The notes under the pieces: model-generated | Seen by the model: only the letters and a program-made list of their open reading frames with translations | Databases searched by the model: none | What the model was told of the DNA's origin: nothing | Shown here: piece by piece, positions 1 to 4,339 of the stretch | How positions within the stretch are numbered: the stretch's first letter is position 1 | How the letters are laid out: every line of letters begins with the position of its first letter | Translations under genes and position numbers: made by a program | NCBI GenBank assembly: GCA_964557845.1 | Contig: CAZLBV010000255.1 | Span: 1 to 6,843 of the forward strand | DNA: 6,843 nt | Direction: 5' to 3' | Source of the DNA: CAZLBV01 sp964557845 | GTDB lineage: Bacteria; Acidobacteriota; Aminicenantia; Aminicenantales; Aminicenantaceae

Positions 1-737
1 AAAAAGCGTTGATACATATTCCCGTTCCCCAGAGCTAAAAGCAGGGTGGGGACAAAGTAGCCCATGGCCTGAATCCAGGACATGTTCCCGAGAAAAGAAT
101 GGCTTCTGGGAGTAACATTGGCTGCAATAGTACTTAATCCTCCGGCATGCTGGATGAGAAAGGGGACCGCCGTAAAGATGGCTGTTATCATGAGTATCCC
201 ATTGAAAACATCCAGATAGGCCACAGACAGCATTCCTGCCAGCATGGTGTAGGTGATAACGAAGGCCGCTACGATAATGATACCTTGTTTTTCAGATATT
301 TTTCCTTCGGTGATTATATTCAGAACGAGACTCCCACCCCGGAACTGGTAGCTGACTATGGTTACATAAGCGATAATGGTAGTGAAGGTTCCCAGGATAC
401 GGGCCCACATGTTATAACGGGCTTCGAGTATATCAGGTACTGTAAATTGACCGAAGCGGCGGACGCGGCCTGCTATGAAAAAAACCACGATTATCCCCAG
501 CCAGCCGCCGGCACTCCCAATGAGGGATGAAAATCCATGGTGATAGCTGAGATCAGAGACACTGAATATATCCCCTGAGCCGATCCAGCTGGCTAAGAGA
601 GTTCCGACTAGCACCGGAGCCGTCAAGCTGCGGCCGGCTACCAGAAAATCTTCTTTCTTTTTCAAACGTCTGGAGATACGCACGCCGAAAACAAAAAGGA
701 AAACAAGATAGACGATAATCGTTGCTAAATAAACCAA
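1..737 (-). CDS. Sodium:solute symporter (SSS family), C-terminus cut by window edge
   Basis: This is an inner-membrane transporter expected to couple sodium influx to uptake of a small solute; the substrate cannot be read from sequence. The visible 245 residues contain several hydrophobic spans typical of SSS proteins: an N-terminal helix, then a VAGRSL motif (33-38), WIGSG (51-55), FGQFTVPDILEARY (95-108) and the LAGM...AYLD segment (166-176) that corresponds to the family signature. A hand alignment with the next gene upstream (791-2287) gives about 46% identity (77 of 168 residues, no gaps), so the two are paralogues. The start is a TTG at 737-735: it follows an AAGGAG Shine-Dalgarno by 7 nt, an in-frame TGA lies just upstream at 752-750, and the product aligns with the paralogue from its first helix. 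Typical SSS proteins have about 500 residues, so half is missing off the left edge, including the TM8 sodium-site region. It is probably co-transcribed with 791-2287. Confidence 0.92.
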   Translation of the reverse strand, partial: MVYLATIIVYLVFLFVFGVRISRRLKKKEDFLVAGRSLTAPVLVGTLLASWIGSGDIFSVSDLSYHHGFSSLIGSAGGWLGIIVVFFIAGRVRRFGQFTVPDILEARYNMWARILGTFTTIIAYVTIVSYQFRGGSLVLNIITEGKISEKQGIIIVAAFVITYTMLAGMLSVAYLDVFNGILMITAIFTAVPFLIQHAGGLSTIAANVTPRSHSFLGNMSWIQAMGYFVPTLLLALGNGNMYQRF

Positions 738-744
738 ATCAAAA

Positions 745-750
745 CTCCTT
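745..750 (-). promoter_or_regulatory. Shine-Dalgarno that fixes a TTG start
   Basis: The minus strand reads AAGGAG at 750-745, followed by a 7-nt spacer and then TTG at 737-735. There is no ATG in frame between the upstream stop and this TTG. The ribosome-binding site is therefore what decides the start of the downstream symporter gene. Confidence 0.75.
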
Positions 751-790
751 CATATATTAAGATGGTTTTAGCTGTCCGGTAATTTTTACT

Positions 791-2287
791 TTAGGTTTTC
801 TGTTTTTGGATTTTTTTCTTCTTTTCAGGGAAAAATCTTTCCAGCTCTTTGGGATCCGGTTTTTTACTGAGTAGGCTTCCAATGATCAAAGCTCCCACAG
901 ATATAATAAATGCCGGGTAGATCAACGGAATACCAAAGGGGTCTCCATCCGGCGCTTTATCCGGGGGGAGGTTATTTGCCATGATCTTCAATAAAATGCA
1001 GGCCACGGTTCCGGAGATCACCGAAGCCAAACCGCCGGCTTTGGTGGCTCTTTTCCAGGCCAAAGCTGCTATCAGAGCAGGAGTGATTGCGACTCCGTAG
1101 ATTGTGTAGGCAAAATATGCCTGATCAAGCACAGATGTCATCCTTATAGCCAGGAAGAAGGCGACTATGCCCAATACAACCACCAGCAATTTTTGGAGCG
1201 CGACGGCGGATTTCTGACTGATTTCCTTTTTCCGGAATCGTTGAATGATATCCCGCATGATATTGGTGGTTGGAGAAAGCAGATAATTCATCCCGGTGGA
1301 GATCACAACGGCGCAGGCTGCGCCCAGAAGAAGAACACCTACCGGCCAGGGTACCAGCTGTTTGGCTGCCAGCAGCACCACCTTGCCGCCTTCCTTGGGG
1401 ATAGTGAGGTCGATCTGATTCTTGAGCTTGCTGTAGGCAAAAACGGCAATGATGACAACTATGGTTTCAACAAAAACCGTTCCGATGGTCCAGAGAAAAA
1501 CAGCTTTTTTGGCATCTTTCGCAGTTTTTGCGCTGTAGAATTTTTGGTACATACTCTGAACACCTAACAGCAGCAGCATGGTCGCCAGGAAATAACTCCC
1601 GACTTTTAGAAGAGGATTGGCTCCGAATTGGGAATTCACTACCTGAAAGTATTCCGGCCCCAAGGCTTGTGTAGCCTGGGAGAATCCTCCTGCAGCCAGA
1701 TAAACAAAGGGAACGGCTGTGACACATGCCAGAACGATGATAATCCCATTGGGAAGATCAGTATAGGCGATGGCGATCATCCCTCCCAGAGCAGTGAAGA
1801 GAATAACAAAGGCAGCAGCGATTATGGTTCCGGTTGAATCAGGAATAGCGCCATCTGTGGCGACATTCAGGATAAAACCACCGGCTACGAATTGATAAGA
1901 TACAATGACTGTAAAAGAAATGATCAGTGCAATCGCGCCGAAAACCCGGGTTACCGGCCCATATCTAACTTCCAGGATATCTCCAATAGTGTATTGGCCG
2001 AAGGACTGAATTTTGGCGGCTAAGAAATAGATGATGACTATTCCAACCCACGCGCCGGCAGCCAGCCACAGGGCTGAGAAACCGGCTTTGGCAGCCATTT
2101 CGGCTCCGGCAATAAAAGTTCCTGATCCGATCCAGGTACAGATCAGAGTGAATATCATGACCGAGGTTTTTAGCCTCCGTCCGGCGACCATAAAATCTTC
2201 CTGGTTTTTGACCTGTTTTGACCGGTAAAAATTAAAACCTGTCAGAACGAGGAGATAAGCGAGGATGATGTAGAGATAAGTGGACAT
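791..2287 (-). CDS. Sodium:solute symporter (SSS family), complete
   Basis: A complete 498-residue secondary transporter of the SSS (PutP/SGLT) superfamily, expected in the cytoplasmic membrane and driven by sodium. The length is normal for the family. About 13 hydrophobic spans are suggested. Recognisable pieces are VAGRRL (34-39), WIGSG (52-56), FGQYTIGDILEVRY (96-109), the signature-like segment ALGGMIAIAYTD (166-177) and ISTGMNYLLSP (329-339). In the last of these, S330 and T331 fall where SSS proteins carry the Ser/Thr pair of the Na2 sodium site. The C-terminus is a cytosolic lysine-rich tail (about 475-498). The ATG at 2287 follows a strong AGGAGG by 5 nt. The paralogue at 1-737 lies 53 bp downstream with no obvious terminator between, so an operon is likely. 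The substrate is unknown; the family takes up amino acids, sugars, carboxylates, pantothenate, urea and others. Confidence 0.95.
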   Translation of the reverse strand: MSTYLYIILAYLLVLTGFNFYRSKQVKNQEDFMVAGRRLKTSVMIFTLICTWIGSGTFIAGAEMAAKAGFSALWLAAGAWVGIVIIYFLAAKIQSFGQYTIGDILEVRYGPVTRVFGAIALIISFTVIVSYQFVAGGFILNVATDGAIPDSTGTIIAAAFVILFTALGGMIAIAYTDLPNGIIIVLACVTAVPFVYLAAGGFSQATQALGPEYFQVVNSQFGANPLLKVGSYFLATMLLLLGVQSMYQKFYSAKTAKDAKKAVFLWTIGTVFVETIVVIIAVFAYSKLKNQIDLTIPKEGGKVVLLAAKQLVPWPVGVLLLGAACAVVISTGMNYLLSPTTNIMRDIIQRFRKKEISQKSAVALQKLLVVVLGIVAFFLAIRMTSVLDQAYFAYTIYGVAITPALIAALAWKRATKAGGLASVISGTVACILLKIMANNLPPDKAPDGDPFGIPLIYPAFIISVGALIIGSLLSKKPDPKELERFFPEKKKKIQKQKT

Positions 2288-2292
2288 ACCTT

Positions 2293-2298
2293 CCTCCT
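2293..2298 (-). promoter_or_regulatory. Strong Shine-Dalgarno of the complete symporter
   Basis: The minus strand reads AGGAGG at 2298-2293, 5 nt before the ATG at 2287. This confirms the start and contrasts with the radical SAM gene at 2810, which has no such site. Confidence 0.85.
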
Positions 2299-2506
2299 AA
2301 AATAGAATAGGAAAGCCATATTTAAGCTGAAGCAGGCAGCCTTGCTAACCATTGTTAAATTAACTTCCCTATTTTTTCAATTATTAAAACAATTTTCAAC
2401 TGATTTTTCTTATATCTTCTATCTTCTGTCTTTTCCACCAGATTTCTGGATTATTGACTAAAAATTGTTTATGATATCCTATTCAGTGTGACAATAAATT
2501 GTTTAA

Positions 2507-2519
2507 CCTGGATTATTCA
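2507..2519 (+). repeat. Left terminal inverted repeat of the element
   Basis: CCTGGATTATTCA at the left edge, preceded by TTAA (2503-2506). It matches the inverted right end at 11 of 13 positions. With the TTAA included, 15 of 18 positions match (2503-2520 against 2763-2746). Confidence 0.7.
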
Positions 2520-2546
2520 CGAGTCGAGCTTGGTCCAGTTACAAGG

Positions 2547-2615
2547 CGTCGGCGGGTGAAGCTGTGGTTGTCCACCTCGAACCCACCGCAACGTAGTAAA
2601 TGGGCCGAGATCGGC
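2547..2615. other. GC-rich fold-back segment inside the element
   Basis: Two adjacent dyads lie in the GC-rich half. The first is a perfect GTGG-TTGT-CCAC hairpin (2564-2575) enclosed by GGGT (2554-2557) pairing with ACCC (2581-2584), with further partial pairing outward between 2547-2553 and 2585-2593. The second is GCCGA-GA-TCGGC (2604-2615), whose 2-nt centre suits a DNA dyad better than an RNA loop. They may be structural parts of the element or a protein-binding region. No known RNA family is recognised. Confidence 0.4.
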
Positions 2616-2626
2616 TCGCCTTTAGG

Positions 2627-2746
2627 TAAAAAATGCCGATATAAAATGGAGATTGTAGTAAACAATCTGATGAAAAAAGGTGTTTTGTGGAAAATATTCC
2701 AAAATCGTGATAATAAACTGTTTAATAGCACCAGCGGCATTTTTTA
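2627..2746. repeat. 12-bp internal inverted repeat in the element
   Basis: TAAAAAATGCCG at 2627-2638 is perfectly inverted as CGGCATTTTTTA at 2735-2746, with 96 bp between. The right arm runs straight into the terminal repeat, so the arms behave like a subterminal repeat that divides the AT-rich half from the GC-rich half. The sequence is partly A-tract, which lowers its significance, but the GCCG/CGGC part is not low-complexity. Confidence 0.55.
2685..2714 (+). promoter_or_regulatory. Weak candidate promoter inside the element, reading toward the radical SAM gene
   Basis: GATAAT (2709-2714) matches the sigma70 -10 consensus at 5 of 6. TTGTGG lies 18 nt upstream (2685-2690) but matches the -35 only at TTG. 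If used, transcription would start near 2721 and give a leader of about 90 nt crossing both right-end copies. AT-rich DNA yields such matches by chance, so this is a suggestion only. Confidence 0.2.
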
Positions 2747-2795
2747 TGAATAGTTCAGGTTAATTGTACTATCGGCTTTTATTATGAATAGTTCA
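2735..2795 (+). repeat. Direct repeat of the element's right end (23 bp, 38-bp period)
   Basis: Positions 2735-2757 and 2773-2795 match at 21 of 23. Both begin CGGC, then a T-rich stretch, then TTATGAATAGTTCA. The first copy is the functional-looking right end of the element (followed by GG and TTAA). The second lies outside the element, ends 14 bp before the radical SAM ATG and is followed by CGCTGCTTAA. This may be a remnant of an earlier or nested insertion, or a tandem duplication of the end. Confidence 0.7.
2747..2759 (-). repeat. Right terminal inverted repeat of the element
   Basis: The plus strand reads TGAATAGTTCAGG and is followed by TTAA (2760-2763). It is the imperfect inverse of the left end. 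The TGAATAGTTCA core occurs again at 2785-2795 in the same orientation, but there it is not followed by GG and TTAA. Confidence 0.7.
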
Positions 2796-2809
2796 CGCTG
2801 CTTAAAAAA

Positions 2810-4339
2810 ATGAAAGTTCAGTTATTTGTTCCTCCTAAAGGATATATTGCGCAACGATGGGGAGAAGGTACCACCATGCCTCCCTTGGGAATTCTATATT
2901 TGGCTGCTGTACTGGAGAGTGAGAATATCGAGGTGGATGTGGTTCCTGCTGATGTGCTTAATTTCAGTTGGGAGGACATAGAGAAAAGGATCAGGGCTTT
3001 TTCACCTGATATCGTTGGGGTCACCACGACGACAGAAAACCGGTTTGATTCCTTTAAACTAGCAGCCGTTGCCAAAAAAATTGATCCTGAAATCCTTACA
3101 GTTCTAGGTGGGCCGCATATATCCATGGCTAAAGAAGATACTCTGGTCCATGTGAAAGAAGTAGATATAGCTGTGATAGGGGAGGCAGAGAAAACCATAG
3201 TAGAGCTTACCCGGTCTGTAAAGCAGGGAAGGGACTTCAGCAAGATCAAGGGGCTCATCTTCCGTAAAAATGATGATATCTTGTTTTCCGGTTTTAGAGA
3301 GTGGATAGAAGATCTGGATTCTCTTCCTTTTCCAGCCAGACATTTAATACCCATGGAGAAATACAATTTTTATGTAAGGTCTACGGATGGAAAGTCGAGA
3401 AAAGCTCAGAATATTATGACATCCAGGGGGTGTCCGTTTAACTGTTATTTTTGTGCCACCCCGGTCAATTGGGGGCGGAGAGTCCGGGGGCATTCTCCTG
3501 AGAGGGTCTTGGAGGAGATCGAACATCTGATCGATGTGTATGGAGCTGAATTCATATGGTTCTATGACGATACCTTCAACTACAATTCAAAACGGGTCCA
3601 CACGATCATGGATAAGATCATTGAGAGAAACTTGAATATTAAATTCTGCAGCGAATTCAGGATCGATCTGGTGGACAGACCCTTACTGGAGAAAATGGTG
3701 AAAGCAGGGCTTATATGGGGGCATTTCGGGATCGAGGCTGGAAGCGCCCGTATTCGCAGGGAAATCGTGAACAAAGAATTCGATGTAGAAAAAGCTTTTC
3801 AATTTGTAAGGTGGGCCAAAGAACTGGGGTTTGTTCCCAATGCTTTTTTTATTTTTTCCCATTTTACTGAAGACAAAGAGGATGCCAGGGAGACCATTCA
3901 GATAATGGAAAAGTTGAAGGAGATCAATCCAGAGACTGAATTCTCAACAGCACTCCTGCATGTATATCCGGGAACGGAATTGGAGAAGATAGCAAAAAAA
4001 AGAGGCATCATTCCTCCTGATTTTTCTTGGTCCAGAAAGGTTGATATGCGAAAAGTTCATGTCCTTCCTGCTGCGCAGGGATATGTTCCTCTATTCAAGG
4101 ACAGATTGAGCTGGTTCCAGATCTCTGATCTGGTAATGCGCTGGTCAGCGGAAGGCAAAAGAGTCCTCTCCGGCTCTAAGTTTAAAGAAGTCTTAAAGGG
4201 GATCAATTCTTTCCAGGACATTTACGTGAATTTTGTATTTTTTTTAATGATGATGAAATATAAGATCCGTTCTTTTTCCCCTGGAAAAAAGAAAAGAGAA
4301 AGCGGTCAAAAAAAACCGGATATGAGAGTCGGGTATTAG
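2810..4339 (+). CDS. B12-binding domain / radical SAM enzyme, substrate unknown
   Basis: A 509-residue cytosolic iron-sulfur enzyme expected to cleave S-adenosylmethionine to start radical chemistry. The N-terminal cobalamin-binding-like fold covers about residues 1-135: KVQLFVPP at the start, PPLGILYLAAVLE (24-36), DIVGVTTTT (67-75) and VLGGPHIS (98-105). The usual DxHxxG cobalamin-ligand motif is not visible, as in many members of this class. A linker with LPFPARHLIP (172-181) leads to the radical SAM barrel. There C208, C212 and C215 form the CxxxCxxC cluster site and FGIEAGS (306-312) is the SAM-contacting segment. The C-terminus has a hydrophobic stretch (about 471-482), then a strongly basic tail. 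The start at ATG 2810 is chosen because the typical N-terminal strand begins there and a TAG lies in frame at 2789, but no Shine-Dalgarno precedes it. Family members act in tetrapyrrole, lipid, antibiotic and methyl-transfer chemistry; the neighbours do not reveal which applies. Confidence 0.93.
   Translation: MKVQLFVPPKGYIAQRWGEGTTMPPLGILYLAAVLESENIEVDVVPADVLNFSWEDIEKRIRAFSPDIVGVTTTTENRFDSFKLAAVAKKIDPEILTVLGGPHISMAKEDTLVHVKEVDIAVIGEAEKTIVELTRSVKQGRDFSKIKGLIFRKNDDILFSGFREWIEDLDSLPFPARHLIPMEKYNFYVRSTDGKSRKAQNIMTSRGCPFNCYFCATPVNWGRRVRGHSPERVLEEIEHLIDVYGAEFIWFYDDTFNYNSKRVHTIMDKIIERNLNIKFCSEFRIDLVDRPLLEKMVKAGLIWGHFGIEAGSARIRREIVNKEFDVEKAFQFVRWAKELGFVPNAFFIFSHFTEDKEDARETIQIMEKLKEINPETEFSTALLHVYPGTELEKIAKKRGIIPPDFSWSRKVDMRKVHVLPAAQGYVPLFKDRLSWFQISDLVMRWSAEGKRVLSGSKFKEVLKGINSFQDIYVNFVFFLMMMKYKIRSFSPGKKKRESGQKKPDMRVGY
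4336..4339. other. Interlocked convergent stop codons
   Basis: The radical SAM gene ends with TAG at 4337-4339 on the plus strand and smc ends with TAA at 4338-4336 on the minus strand, so the two coding regions overlap by 4 bp tail-to-tail. There is no intergenic space for a terminator, so termination signals for each gene must lie inside the other gene, or the transcripts overlap. Confidence 0.93.

Larger units (their letters stand above)
2507..2759. mobile_element. MITE-like element or decayed IS, 253 bp, flanked by TTAA
   Basis: What is seen: the left end reads CCTGGATTATTCA (2507-2519) and the right end, read inward on the minus strand, CCTGAACTATTCA (2759-2747), matching at 11 of 13. 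Both ends are flanked by TTAA (2503-2506 and 2760-2763), which would be a 4-bp target duplication. TTGT also occurs just outside both TTAA copies (2499-2502 and 2764-2767), so an alternative reading is longer repeats beginning TTAACCTG with TTGT duplicated. Composition is bipartite: 2521-2620 is 61% GC by hand count, while the rest is AT-rich. No credible transposase is encoded. What is known: TTAA duplications are typical of the piggyBac superfamily, to which bacterial IS1380 transposases are related. Assigning this element to an IS1380-type parent is inference. It could be a natural MITE or an internal-deletion remnant. Confidence 0.65.
2288..2809. other. Non-coding divergent region between symporter and radical SAM genes
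   Basis: This 522-bp stretch separates divergently oriented genes and must hold the promoters of both. The left part (2299-2502) is AT-rich and looks like an ordinary upstream region. It contains a pyrimidine-rich tract with a 7-bp tandem repeat (TATCTTC twice at 2413-2426), a small dyad CCAGA-TT-TCTGG (2438-2449) and a 10-bp direct repeat AAATTGTTTA (2462-2471 and 2496-2505). The best minus-strand promoter match I found is TTGAAA (2380-2375), 17 nt, TAACAA (2357-2352), but its -10 is poor. The right part (2503-2795) is the mobile-element debris annotated separately. The two small ORFs here look like chance. Confidence 0.75.

Noticed and set aside
147..530. Plus-strand ORFs antisense to the symporters (147-530, 1193-1567, 1628-1837, 2031-2228)
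   Set aside because: They are opposite-strand shadows of clear SSS genes and have no recognisable products.
738..790. Terminator between the two symporter genes
   Set aside because: No GC-rich stem followed by a T-run is visible on the minus strand in these 53 bp, so read-through is more likely.
2352..2380. Minus-strand promoter TTGAAA-17-TAACAA upstream of the symporters
   Set aside because: The -10 matches only 3 of 6. In AT-rich sequence this is too weak for a feature of its own, so it is only mentioned in the intergenic entry.
2499..2753. 84-residue plus-strand ORF across the element (and a 75-residue minus-strand ORF at 2513-2740)
   Set aside because: It begins in the target-site duplication and ends in the terminal repeat, has no ribosome site, and the product resembles no known fold. 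Both ORFs look like chance reading of the element.
2876..2878. ATG at residue 23 as the start of the radical SAM protein, behind a purine-rich GGGGAGAAGG
   Set aside because: Starting there would remove the KVQLFVPP strand that normally opens the B12-binding-like domain. The purine run is coding sequence.
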